A stretch of 64,000 nt of DNA from Liminaster sp045576355 (GCA_045576355.1 JAZNGG010000052.1:51936-115935), one strand, 5' to 3'. Numbered from the stretch's first letter, positions 1 through 7,041 are shown. Translations and numbers: made by a program. The notes: a model not told the origin generated them from the sequence alone.

Positions 1-532
1 TTATCAATGCGCAACACTCTTTATAATCCTCCTCCATATCGTCTATCAGTGGGCTGTCTTTAGGCTGTAAGAGAATAGCTTTGCACCCCAGATTATAAGC
101 TAGGATAACATCGGTCAGTCGGTCACCAATGACATATGAAGAGGGCAAGTCATACAAGTCGTTATCCAAATATTGCGTCAGCATCCCGATGCCGGGCTTT
201 CGGGTCGGTGCTCCCTCTTCAGGGAATGTTCTGTCGATATGTATCGCGTCAAAGGTGACCCCCTCTCCCTCCAGTGTCCTTAAGATCAAGTCTTGGATCA
301 GGACAAAACGCTCTTCCGGATACGCCTCTGTCCCCAGTCCATCCTGATTGGAGACCATTACAAACGCATAGTCGCTCTGTCGGCTGATTTTGGACAATGC
401 CCCTATTGCGCCGGGGATAAAACGAAGTTGATCGAATGTGTCGATCTGAAATGTAATGGGCGGTTCGACAACAATCGTGCCATCTCGGTCGAGAAAAAGC
501 AGCGGTTGTTTTTTGTTAGTATCTTGTTTCAT
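1..532 (-). CDS. hisB: Histidinol-phosphatase / imidazoleglycerol-phosphate dehydratase HisB, N-terminal part
   Basis: Partial gene that runs off the left edge; 177 codons are visible and no stop is reached. The start is the ATG at 532, behind an A/C-rich leader (TTCAACCCTTTAACTAATT). The N-terminus carries the HAD signature LFLDRDGT, with catalytic aspartates at about residues 15 and 17, and the visible part matches the histidinol-phosphatase domain that forms the first half of bifunctional HisB. The dehydratase half would lie outside the window. It is last in the visible hisG-hisD-hisC-hisB order, 100 nt after hisC, so it should be cotranscribed. A stand-alone HAD phosphatase is possible, but the his context makes HisB much more likely. 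Confidence 0.9.
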   Translation of the reverse strand, partial: MKQDTNKKQPLLFLDRDGTIVVEPPITFQIDTFDQLRFIPGAIGALSKISRQSDYAFVMVSNQDGLGTEAYPEERFVLIQDLILRTLEGEGVTFDAIHIDRTFPEEGAPTRKPGIGMLTQYLDNDLYDLPSSYVIGDRLTDVILAYNLGCKAILLQPKDSPLIDDMEEDYKECCALI

Positions 533-632
533 AATTAGTTAAAGGGTTGAACGGTAAGGAATTGAAGTCCTTGATAATAGAAAATGAAAAGGAGAAAACT
601 TTTGTGTACAGTCACGACCGACGATACAGCTT

Positions 633-1706
633 CTAAAACGACGCAGCCATTGCCATCAATGTCTCATTTTCGGCAGGCGTACCTATAGTTATTCGCAGAC
701 ATCCGTGACACAGGGTCACTTGATTTCTATTCCTCACGATAATGCCTTTACGGCACAAATAGTTATAGACCAAATCGGCATCTTTCACCTTAACCAGTAA
801 GAAATTGGCCTCTGAGGGATAAACCTTCAGCACCCAAGGCAACGAGCATAGGTCACGAGCCAATTTCTCTCTCTCGCTGATTATCTCTGTGATGTTTTGA
901 TTTACCTTGTCTGTGTTGTCCAATGCCAGGACTGCTTCCTTTTGAGTCAAGACAGAGACATTATAAGGATACTTCACCCGATTAAAGAGGCTGATAATGT
1001 TTTCGGCGGCAAAAGCCATACCAAGACGCAGCCCTGCCAGTCCCCAAGCCTTGGAGAATGTCTGCAAGACTATCAGATTGGGGAACTTGTCCAACAGTGT
1101 AACCCACGAGTGACACTGAGCCACGGCAGTCGTAGATGCTGATGCCAAAGCAAAATCGATATAGGCTTCATCCACCACGACGACACCTTGCGTAAAAGTC
1201 TCTAACAGCTCCTGCATCAGGTCTGCAGAAAGCAGATTGCCGGTGGGGTTATTAGGCGAACAAAGCCATATGACCTTTGTGTTGGCATCCATCACAGACC
1301 TTAGAGCATCGAGATCCAATGCGAAATCTTCTTCTCTCAGCATAACACTGCGATATGCAACATCGTTCACCTCTGCTGCCACCTGATACATCCCATAGGT
1401 AGGAGCCGGAGCAACAACATTGTCCACACCCGGACGGCAGAAGACTCTATATATCAAGTCAATGGCTTCATCACTGCCGTTACCCAAAAAAATCTGCTCC
1501 TCTTTGACCCCTTTGATGGCAGCCAATCGGCTTTTTACCTTACTCTGCAAAGGGTCGGGATAGCGATTTACCCCGGAGTCATAAGGATTCTCATTGGCAT
1601 CAAGATAGACCGATGCCACTCCTGTAAACTCATTACGAGCACACGAATATGGTGTCAGAGACAAGATATTGGGTCGAACAATCGAAGCTAATTCAAAAGA
1701 TTTCAT
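633..1706 (-). CDS. hisC: Histidinol-phosphate aminotransferase
   Basis: 357 aa PLP-dependent fold-type I aminotransferase that converts imidazole-acetol phosphate plus glutamate to histidinol phosphate. Seen in the protein: GNGSDEAID (about 75-83), PNNPTG (151-156), VVVDEAYIDF with the cofactor aspartate at about 179, and TFSKAWGLAGLRLG with the Schiff-base lysine at about 219. Length is normal for HisC. It lies between hisD and hisB on the same strand, but a 470-nt repeat-filled gap separates it from hisD. The start ATG at 1706 follows an A/C-rich stretch ending CCCCTTCAACC, like the hisB leader. Confidence 0.96.
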   Translation of the reverse strand: MKSFELASIVRPNILSLTPYSCARNEFTGVASVYLDANENPYDSGVNRYPDPLQSKVKSRLAAIKGVKEEQIFLGNGSDEAIDLIYRVFCRPGVDNVVAPAPTYGMYQVAAEVNDVAYRSVMLREEDFALDLDALRSVMDANTKVIWLCSPNNPTGNLLSADLMQELLETFTQGVVVVDEAYIDFALASASTTAVAQCHSWVTLLDKFPNLIVLQTFSKAWGLAGLRLGMAFAAENIISLFNRVKYPYNVSVLTQKEAVLALDNTDKVNQNITEIISEREKLARDLCSLPWVLKVYPSEANFLLVKVKDADLVYNYLCRKGIIVRNRNQVTLCHGCLRITIGTPAENETLMAMAASF

Positions 1707-1750
1707 AAGTCATTTCTGTTTATTTATATGGTTGAAGGGGTGAAGGGAAA

Positions 1751-1865
1751 GAGTACAGAGTACAGAGAACAGAGTACAGAGAACAGAGTACAGAGAACAG
1801 AGTACAGAGAACAGAGTACAGAGAACAGAGTACAGAGAACAGAGAACAGAGAACAGAGAACAGAG
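1751..1865. repeat. Minisatellite of 7-bp units AG(T/A)ACAG
   Basis: About sixteen head-to-tail copies of a heptamer, mostly alternating AGTACAG and AGAACAG so that a 14-bp higher-order unit is visible. The right end is pure AGAACAG. The array is intergenic, so length changes would not shift a frame but would change hisD-hisC spacing. Confidence 0.95.
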
Positions 1866-1868
1866 CAA

Positions 1869-2165
1869 AGCCATCGCCATCGCCATCAGCCATAGCGGGA
1901 CGAAGTCCCCATGCCATCGCCATCAGCCTGTTTGGTTTAGAAGTTTAGAAGTTTATTTTTCAACCCCTTGTTCGGTTTAGAAGTTTAAAAGTTTAGAAGT
2001 TTATTATTTCAACCAATAAACCCTTCAGCACGCGAAGCCCACGACCAAAGGGAGTAACCCCTAAACCTCTCAACCAAAAGGGCGCAGCCCCAAAGCCATC
2101 GCCATCTCCATAGCGGACGAAGTCCATGAGCCATCGCCATAGCCATCGCCATCGCAGGGCGCAGC
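1869..2165. repeat. Dispersed mosaic repeat (CCATCG arrays, 30-bp word, GGGCGCAGCCC hairpins)
   Basis: A mosaic of short words that recur elsewhere in the first 8.3 kb. The 31 bp at 1869-1899 match 8090-8120 perfectly in reverse complement. The 30 bp at 2031-2060 match 8187-8216 in reverse complement with one mismatch. GGGCGCAGCCC is an 11-bp word with self-complementary ends and appears here twice, and again at the HU and GH2 loci. Confidence 0.88.
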
Positions 2166-2176
2166 CCTTCAACCCC

Positions 2177-3454
2177 TCACCCCCTCAGTCTCAAAGTCAC
2201 TGCCTGTCGGTGCGCATCGAGTTTCTCGGCATCAGCCATTGTCTCTATCGCACTCCCCAGCTGAGAAAGCCCCGCCTTACTGAGCTCCTGAAACGTAATC
2301 TTACGCTGGAAACTATCCAAATTGACACCGCTATATGCTTTGGCATATCCGTTGGTCGGCAACGTGTGGTTAGTGCCCGAGGCATAATCTCCGGCGCTCT
2401 CCGGGCTGTAAGGACCTAAAAAGACCGACCCTGCATTGCGCACCATCGCTGCCAACTCATGGTAGTTTTGTGTCTCTATAATCAGGTGTTCTGGAGCATA
2501 CTCATTGACCAACTGCATAAGTTCCTCGTCATCGCGTAAGATGACGATTCGACTATGCTCCAATGCTTTAACTGCCAAATGCTGGCGCGACAAGCGCGAC
2601 AACTGTTCGTTGAGACAAGTCTGAAAACGCTGGGCAAAATCCTCAGACTTCGTAAACAGCAGTGCTTGCGAGTCAGCCCCATGCTCTGCCTGCGACAGGA
2701 AGTCGGCAGCGGCATAAACAGGATTGGTCGTGTCATCTGCGATCACAGCGACCTCACTCGGACCTGCGGGCATATCGATAGCTACATCTCTCAGCGACAC
2801 GAGTTGTTTAGCCATCTGGACATACTGATTGCCGGGACCAAAAATCTTATACACCTTCGGGACGCTCTCCGTGCCATATGCCATAGCTCCGATGGCCTGC
2901 ACACCACCACACTTAAAGACGGCTGTCACACCGGACATCTGTGCTGCATACAAGATAGCAGGATGTACCCTCCCATCCGGTCTTGGAGGAGTGCAGAGGA
3001 CCACCTCTCGACACTCGGCGATGCGGGCAGGGATGGCGAGCATCAGCACCGTCGAAAACAATGGTGCCGTACCTCCGGGAACATAAAGCCCCACCTTGTC
3101 GATGCCGACAGCCTTCTGCCAGCAGAGCACACCCGATGCGGTCTCCACCTTGGCAAACACCTGTTTTTGCGACAGATGAAACCTATAGATATTCTGATAA
3201 GCCACACCGATCGCGTTTTTCAGATCGTCTGACAACAGACTTTCAGCCTCGGCAAACTCCTCTGGGGTCACCCGTAGGGATGCCAAGCGGACCTTGTCAA
3301 ATCGCTCCTCCATGGCTATGACAGCCACATCGCCTTGCCCCTTGACTGTGTTTAGGATGTCTGATACAGCACTGCTCAATGCGGCCGTATCCATTGTCTT
3401 TCGACTAATTATCTCATCCCATACTGTTCGTGAAGGATATTTATATACTTTCAT
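2177..3454 (-). CDS. hisD: Histidinol dehydrogenase
   Basis: 425 aa, full length for HisD, which oxidises L-histidinol to L-histidine in two NAD-dependent steps and uses zinc. Visible signatures: GLYVPGGTA (about 122-130), FGPGNQYV (205-212), AGPSEVAVIAD (230-240), QAEHG (255-259), the catalytic Glu-His pair in YAPEHL (about 322-323), and the conserved SAGDYASGTNH stretch (about 353-363). It begins 30 nt after the hisG stop, so the two genes are almost certainly cotranscribed. Confidence 0.97.
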   Translation of the reverse strand: MKVYKYPSRTVWDEIISRKTMDTAALSSAVSDILNTVKGQGDVAVIAMEERFDKVRLASLRVTPEEFAEAESLLSDDLKNAIGVAYQNIYRFHLSQKQVFAKVETASGVLCWQKAVGIDKVGLYVPGGTAPLFSTVLMLAIPARIAECREVVLCTPPRPDGRVHPAILYAAQMSGVTAVFKCGGVQAIGAMAYGTESVPKVYKIFGPGNQYVQMAKQLVSLRDVAIDMPAGPSEVAVIADDTTNPVYAAADFLSQAEHGADSQALLFTKSEDFAQRFQTCLNEQLSRLSRQHLAVKALEHSRIVILRDDEELMQLVNEYAPEHLIIETQNYHELAAMVRNAGSVFLGPYSPESAGDYASGTNHTLPTNGYAKAYSGVNLDSFQRKITFQELSKAGLSQLGSAIETMADAEKLDAHRQAVTLRLRG

Positions 3455-3484
3455 TCTTATTACAATCTAACCAGTCTTTACGCT

Positions 3485-4336
3485 TCAAAGGATAATCTTC
3501 TCAATATCGAGTGCCAGGATACCATCGGCACCCCTCGCTTTCAGTGTACTCGCCAAAGCCCAAAATTCGCTCTCAGAAATCACCGTGTGGACGCTATGCC
3601 ACCCCTTGGTAGCCAACGGGATTACCGTAGGGCTCTTCTCCGAGGGCAGAATGTCCAAAATCTCCTGCAGACTCTCGTCCGGCACATTCATCATCACATA
3701 TTTCTTGTTTTTGGCTTTTCTCACAGCCTCCAAGCGAAACAGCAATTCCTGTAAAATCACCTCCTGGTCCTCCTCCAGCTGCGGATGAGCGATGAGCACT
3801 GCCTCACTACGCAAGACCTCCTCCACCTCCTTCAGACGATTGGTCACAAGCGTACTTCCCGAACTGACGATGTCAAAGATGGCATCACTCAGTCCGATAT
3901 TTGGGGCTATCTCCACTGATCCGCAGATCACATGGATGTTGGCCTCAATATTCTCTTGACGCAACCACCCCTTGAGGATGTTGGGATAACTCGTTGCTAT
4001 CGTTTTACCTTGTAGCCAGCTTTTATCCTCATATGCGGCACCGGCAGGGATAGCCACAGAGAGACGACAAGCCGAGATGCCGAGCCCTTGCACCACTTTT
4101 ACATCAGCGTTTTTCTCCTTCACCTCATTCAGACCCACGATACCTATGTCTGCAACACCATCGGCGACACACTGTGGGATGTCATCATCTCGCAAAAACA
4201 ACACTTCCAGGGGGAATCCGGAAGCCTGCACCAACAGTGATCGTTTGCTTTGAACAAATTTCACACCGGCCTCAGACAGCAGACTCATGCAGTCCTCATA
4301 AAGGCGACCCTTAGATTGGATGGCAATACGTAACAT
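3485..4336 (-). CDS. hisG: ATP phosphoribosyltransferase (long form)
   Basis: First enzyme of histidine synthesis, joining ATP and PRPP. The protein starts MLRIAIQSKGRL and is 283 aa, which fits the long form with a C-terminal ACT-like regulatory domain where histidine feedback acts. GLNEV and the SSGSTLV phosphate-binding segment are present. The frame is open upstream to an ATG at 4405, but I choose 4336 for two reasons: the family begins at this point, and a good promoter (4384-4413) lies between the two, so the upstream ATG would sit at or before the transcription start. First gene of the operon. Confidence 0.95.
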   Translation of the reverse strand: MLRIAIQSKGRLYEDCMSLLSEAGVKFVQSKRSLLVQASGFPLEVLFLRDDDIPQCVADGVADIGIVGLNEVKEKNADVKVVQGLGISACRLSVAIPAGAAYEDKSWLQGKTIATSYPNILKGWLRQENIEANIHVICGSVEIAPNIGLSDAIFDIVSSGSTLVTNRLKEVEEVLRSEAVLIAHPQLEEDQEVILQELLFRLEAVRKAKNKKYVMMNVPDESLQEILDILPSEKSPTVIPLATKGWHSVHTVISESEFWALASTLKARGADGILALDIEKIIL

Positions 4337-4383
4337 ATTATCTCTCTTTATCATAAAAACAACAAAAATTACAAAATGATTTG

Positions 4384-4413
4384 CAAAGATAGACATTACT
4401 GACAAATCTCCAA
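4384..4413 (-). promoter_or_regulatory. Predicted promoter of hisGDCB
   Basis: On the minus strand: TTG (4411-4413), 19 nt, TATCTTTG (4384-4391), a full match to the Bacteroidetes pattern. The predicted transcript starts near 4377, leaving a leader of about 40 nt before the hisG ATG at 4336. That is too short for a leader-peptide attenuator. Confidence 0.8.
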
Positions 4414-4557
4414 AATTTTATCCATATATTTGCTTTTTTCTTCGATTTTACGATTTTTTCAGACAGACATCTCCTGCGCAAAAACACATCACCCCCCCCT
4501 TTCGCAACGATGGCCCACTACGTTGTTTTACGGGCTATGAAGTACGACCACAATTAT

Positions 4558-4690
4558 TGCGTTTTTCGTTATTTTTTAATTTTTAATTTTTAATACTTTC
4601 GCTTTTATACTGATAATCAATGTTTTAAAAATCTCGAAAGTAAAAACTACTAAAAAAACGACCCAAATTAGGGTCGCTTTTCGTAATATT
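4558..4690 (-). repeat. Left arm of inverted repeat pair flanking the HU locus
   Basis: Reverse-complements to 7370-7503. The core around the terminator hairpin (about 41 bp, 4645-4685) differs at only about two positions. Outside it, the arms share GCGTTTTTCGTTA, the AATTTTT-type simple sequence and TTCGCTTTTA in the same order, at lower identity. Confidence 0.8.
4652..4676 (-). terminator. Rho-independent terminator, left inverted copy
   Basis: Perfect 6-bp stem CGACCC/GGGTCG with loop AAATTA. On the minus strand it is followed by seven U. It is the reverse complement of the terminator at 7378-7408, so it would end transcripts from the minus-strand promoter at 5247-5277. Confidence 0.8.
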
Positions 4691-4726
4691 ATAGCCTATT
4701 TTGGCTCAATGAATAGCGATTTTGGC

Positions 4727-4867
4727 TTAATGATGCTCCTTTTGATAACGAAATAACTTATTTTTATTAAACATCTTTGCCAGTTTTCGGCGCAAGGAGG
4801 CATCTGTTATCCAAAGCTCGACAAACAGATCACGAGCTGAAGCATGGGAGTATGTTTTTCCGGCCAT
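4727..4867 (-). CDS. Possible 46-aa basic protein, perhaps a decayed DUF4248-like gene
   Basis: Small open frame beginning MAGKTYSHAS, with an in-frame ATG six codons upstream, and ending just before the left terminator. It is rich in Lys/Arg and contains LWITDASLRRKL. Just upstream in frame, past a TAG, comes PYAEFAF. This pattern (Y..E.A...F, later WI....LRR.L) weakly resembles the small DUF4248 proteins that, as I recall, often lie divergent from HU/smalltalk genes. The upstream stop would make it a broken copy. Alternatively it is a chance frame inside a non-coding transcript. The leader from promoter to ATG would be long, about 370 nt. Confidence 0.25.
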   Translation of the reverse strand: MAGKTYSHASARDLFVELWITDASLRRKLAKMFNKNKLFRYQKEHH

Positions 4868-4924
4868 GACGCAACAAAATATCATAAAAGCAAATTCTGC
4901 ATAGGGCTAAATAACAGCAGAGAT

Positions 4925-4950
4925 AACGTTGAGGCTATCCCTTTAGCAGA
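4925..4950. repeat. Direct repeat copy 1 (AACGT...CTATCCCTTTAGCAGA)
   Basis: Shares a perfect 16-mer CTATCCCTTTAGCAGA and the preceding AACGT with 5425-5450, same orientation, exactly 500 nt apart. The two copies bracket the minus-strand promoter at 5247-5277. Role unknown. Confidence 0.7.
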
Positions 4951-5246
4951 AGGCTCCTCATCGTCATGCCGCCCATCTTTGTCGGCACTCGAGATGCTTT
5001 TGCATGGATCACCCCGCGTATCCTACCCCCTCACTTGCCGCTCGGCAGACCCTCCCCCGTAGAGCAATAAAGGGACTGGGATTTTCGATCTTCAGCCACA
5101 AAGCCCTCCCTTTGTTTTGCTAAGAATCATGATGTTATGGCGATGCCTGCCGAGGTGTAACCCATACGCTTTTACCGCACTGAGCCTCTCTTACCCTGCT
5201 GCCGGCAATGTTTATTTCTCTTCCTAAATCTCCTAAACCTCTGTTG

Positions 5247-5277
5247 CAAAGATACGGTGATCGGTTAGTATATGCAA
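5247..5277 (-). promoter_or_regulatory. Predicted minus-strand promoter, mirrored near-copy of the HU promoter
   Basis: On the minus strand: TTG (5275-5277), 20 nt, TATCTTTG (5247-5254). About 85 bp around it (5247-5330) closely match the region upstream of the HU gene (5990-6075) in reverse complement, including AAAAATCGTATTTTTA and CAAAACTATTGCATATA-type words. It points toward the left terminator at 4652-4676. Confidence 0.75.
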
Positions 5278-5424
5278 TAGTTTTTAGTGTTAAAAAAAAC
5301 TAATAAAGTGAGTAAAAATACGATTTTTTGTTATTTAGGCACACGAAGGGCTACAACAGATTATTGTCTTAAAACTGCATGATAATTTATTTGACAGAAG
5401 CAATAATTTAGTAACTCATAACCT

Positions 5425-5450
5425 AACGTCGTATCTATCCCTTTAGCAGA
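5425..5450. repeat. Direct repeat copy 2 (AACGT...CTATCCCTTTAGCAGA)
   Basis: Second copy of the 4925-4950 word. It is followed by a different GC-rich sequence (GCGCAGCACCGGGGGAGG) and then AAAAATT repeats. Confidence 0.7.
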
Positions 5451-5604
5451 GGCGCAGCACCGGGGGAGGACACCCTGCCGGATCTGCTTTTAATCTATGA
5501 AAATTAAAAATTAAAAATTAAAAATTAAAAAGTTCTCGAAAACGCATTTGCAAAACTCGTTTTTTGCTTCCCCCTCTCTTCCGCACCATCTCACCCAAAA
5601 GGAA

Positions 5605-5690
5605 GCGCACGCGCACGTGCGCGTTATAGCTATATAATATAATTATAATATATATAATAATAATATATATACGCGTGCGTGCGTGAAGAG
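5605..5690. repeat. Alternating purine-pyrimidine palindrome flanking an AT block
   Basis: A perfect 16-bp palindrome ACGCGCACGTGCGCGT (5609-5624) is followed by about 50 bp of nearly pure A/T and then ACGCGTGCGTGCGTG (about 5670-5685), which can pair imperfectly with the left block. The midpoint lies very near the midpoint between the two mirrored promoters (about 5661). GC-alternating DNA is prone to Z-form and the AT block to melting or cruciform formation. Confidence 0.8.
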
Positions 5691-5873
5691 ATGCCTCTTC
5701 GCAAGTATGCCGACAGGCTTGGAGAGCAGAGTGATGGCAGCCGGGGAAAGAATGACGGATGAAAAATGAAAATTCAAAACTTTTCAATTTTCAATTTTCA
5801 ACTTTTCAACTCAACCTTTTCCGTGATCCGGCGAAAATGGTTTCATCTGCTCTCATGGCTTAGGGCTATGGCT

Positions 5874-5905
5874 TTTTGCTCGCCTCATTTATAAGGTGAG
5901 CAAAA
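5874..5905 (+). terminator. Hairpin upstream of the HU promoter
   Basis: A 12-bp stem TTTTGCTCGCCT/AGGTGAGCAAAA (one G-T pair) with an 8-nt loop, followed eight bases on by seven T. It could insulate the HU promoter from upstream transcription. No gene ends just before it, so the role is uncertain. Confidence 0.4.
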
Positions 5906-6043
5906 CCATCATTTTTTTAATTTTCCCTTTCGATGCGAGCAGGCATATTTTCGTGCACGTGCGCGGAAACATGCGTGCGAAAAACGGCCTCGAAAAATCG
6001 TATTTTTAAGCCGTCAGTTAAGATTTTTTAACACTCAAAACTA

Positions 6044-6074
6044 TTGCATATATTAAATACTCGCCGTACCTTTG
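6044..6074 (+). promoter_or_regulatory. Predicted promoter of the HU/smalltalk operon
   Basis: TTG (6044-6046), 20 nt, TACCTTTG (6067-6074). Predicted transcription start near 6081, giving a leader of about 130 nt that ends in A/C-rich words (CTAAACC, TTAACCCCTCAACCC) just before the HU ATG. Confidence 0.8.
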
Positions 6075-6210
6075 CGATAGAGAAAGTCGAGAAGCAGTTT
6101 TTACTCGCCGCGGATGTAACTCTCTGATTATCTGCTTTCTAACACCTAAACCATTAACCCCTCAACCCTTAAACCATTCAACCAATTAACCCCTAAACCC
6201 TTTTACGACT

Positions 6211-6768
6211 ATGGCACTAAAACTTAAAGCCGTCGAAAGACAACAGTACGTGGGCAAGTATGCCGGTACTTATCGCTATCAGCTCTCTGCCGAGCAGTAT
6301 AACACCCTCGACTCCGACAAGGTGTGCGCAGAAGCAGCCCTCCGCTCAGGTGTAAACAAGCACATCATGCTCGTCGCATTTGGCGCTCTCGCCGAGGTGA
6401 TCTCCGCATGGATGACTGAGGGTCACAACGTAGCTGTGCCCGGCATGGGTCACCTCCGCTTCGGTGTGAAAGCTAAGTCTGTGGCTGACGTCAACGATGT
6501 GGCTTCCAGCCTCATCTATCGCCGCCGCATCATCTATCAGCCGACTGCTGACATCAAGCAGATGCTTGCCGACACCAACATTGAGATCACCTGCTATGAT
6601 CGCAATGGAAAGATCGTCAAGCGCTCGACTGCCGAGTCCACTGAGGTGGAAGATCCGGAGACTGACAGCGGTGACAACGAGGGCTCTGACCCCGACACCG
6701 GTGGAACGACCACTGACCCCGACACCGGCGGTGATGACAACGAAAGCGGTGACGACTTCGGTGTCTGA
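6211..6768 (+). CDS. HU-like (HU_rel type) DNA-binding protein with acidic tail
   Basis: 185 aa. The first 130 or so residues form an HU/IHF-type fold of the kind annotated in Bacteroidetes as HU family DNA-binding protein; seen are PGMGHLRFGV, corresponding to the beta arm base, and a basic segment YRRRIIYQP. The last 45 residues are strongly acidic and repetitive (DPDTGG twice, GDDNESGDD), a tail often seen in this family. Its DNA target is unknown. It starts an operon with a smalltalk protein and a small membrane protein. The leader is A/C-rich with no Shine-Dalgarno. Base composition is richer in G+C than the flanking intergenic DNA. Confidence 0.88.
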   Translation: MALKLKAVERQQYVGKYAGTYRYQLSAEQYNTLDSDKVCAEAALRSGVNKHIMLVAFGALAEVISAWMTEGHNVAVPGMGHLRFGVKAKSVADVNDVASSLIYRRRIIYQPTADIKQMLADTNIEITCYDRNGKIVKRSTAESTEVEDPETDSGDNEGSDPDTGGTTTDPDTGGDDNESGDDFGV

Positions 6769-6774
6769 CCCATG

Positions 6775-6830
6775 AGGGCGAAGCCCGAGAAGGCTATTGG
6801 CTATAGCTGATGGCTCTCGGGCTGCGCCCT
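6775..6830 (+). promoter_or_regulatory. Large hairpin between HU and smalltalk genes
   Basis: AGGGCGAAGCCCGAGA (6775-6790) pairs with TCTCGGGCTGCGCCCT (6815-6830) at 15 of 16 positions around a 24-nt loop, right after the HU stop. There is no U-tract, so it may be an RNA-processing or partial-termination structure rather than a full terminator. It contains the GGGCTGCGCCC word of the dispersed repeat family. Confidence 0.65.
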
Positions 6831-6919
6831 TTAAACCCTTAAACCTTTAAACCCCTCAACCCCTCAACCCTTCAACCCCTCAACCCTTCAACCCCTCAAC
6901 CCTTTAACCCCTCACCCAA
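6829..6919 (+). repeat. Tandem CAACCCCT/CAACCCTT leader of the smalltalk gene
   Basis: About 90 nt of near-tandem AACCC words with an approximately 15-bp unit (AACCCCTCAACCCTT), ending only a few bases before the ATG at 6922. Related A/C-rich words lie before the HU, membrane protein, hisC and hisB starts. Confidence 0.9.
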
Positions 6920-6921
6920 CT

Positions 6922-7041
6922 ATGACCGCACCTCAAGCCATCCCTACCACCACGGCCGATCGGAAAAGCCTCATTTGGAAAATCGTGATCGCAGTCCTCT
7001 CTGCCATCGTGGGCGCCCTCGGAGGACAAGCCATGTTATAA
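6922..7041 (+). CDS. Smalltalk protein
   Basis: 39 aa. A polar N-terminus (MTAPQAIPTT) leads to RKSLIWKIVIAVLSAIVGALGG, one short hydrophobic helix preceded by Lys/Trp. This is the layout of the family NCBI calls smalltalk protein: tiny single-helix proteins encoded just after an HU-like gene in Bacteroidetes. Function unknown. It is second in the HU operon, after a large hairpin and a tandem-repeat leader. Family assignment rests on recall of the pattern plus context. Confidence 0.75.
   Translation: MTAPQAIPTTTADRKSLIWKIVIAVLSAIVGALGGQAML

Larger units (their letters stand above)
1707..2176. other. Repeat-filled gap between hisD and hisC
   Basis: A 470-nt gap inside an operon that is otherwise tight. 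From hisC outward it holds a 7-bp minisatellite (1751-1865), CCATCG arrays (1869-1928 and 2095-2155), two copies of a GTTTAGAAGTTTA-type word (1938-2003), and two GGGCGCAGCCC inverted words near 2080 and 2158. No credible gene is present. The one open frame through the minisatellite is periodic low-complexity sequence. Expression of hisC and hisB would have to pass through this gap or start inside it. I saw no good TTG/TAnnTTTG promoter there. Confidence 0.8.
4406..6210. other. Long gap between hisG and the HU locus
   Basis: 1.8 kb with no confident gene. It contains a minus-strand unit with its own promoter (5247-5277) and terminator (4652-4676) but only a 46-aa open frame; a 26-bp imperfect direct repeat (4925-4950 and 5425-5450); AAAAATT microsatellites (5508-5540); a GC-alternating/AT-rich palindromic block (5605-5690); a hairpin (5874-5905); and the HU promoter (6044-6074). 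An 89-codon frame at 5518-5787 on the minus strand is built from the simple sequence and is not called. Confidence 0.8.

Noticed and set aside
1751..1865. CRISPR array
   Set aside because: Units are contiguous heptamers without spacers and there are no cas genes in the window.
1720..1923. 67-codon minus-strand frame with repeating SVLCSL units
   Set aside because: It is a translation of the 7-bp minisatellite and CCATCG array; 21-bp periodicity and lack of any family signal mark it as non-coding.
3485..4405. Longer HisG starting at 4405
   Set aside because: The extra 23 residues do not match the family and the predicted promoter lies inside this stretch.
4844..5062. 72-codon plus-strand frame
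   Set aside because: Antisense to the candidate minus-strand transcript, no start signal and no protein family features.
5518..5787. 89-codon minus-strand frame in the HU upstream gap
   Set aside because: Built from AAAAATT repeats, the GC palindrome and the AT block; composition (IYIIIIYIIIILYS) follows the simple DNA and there is no promoter or family match.
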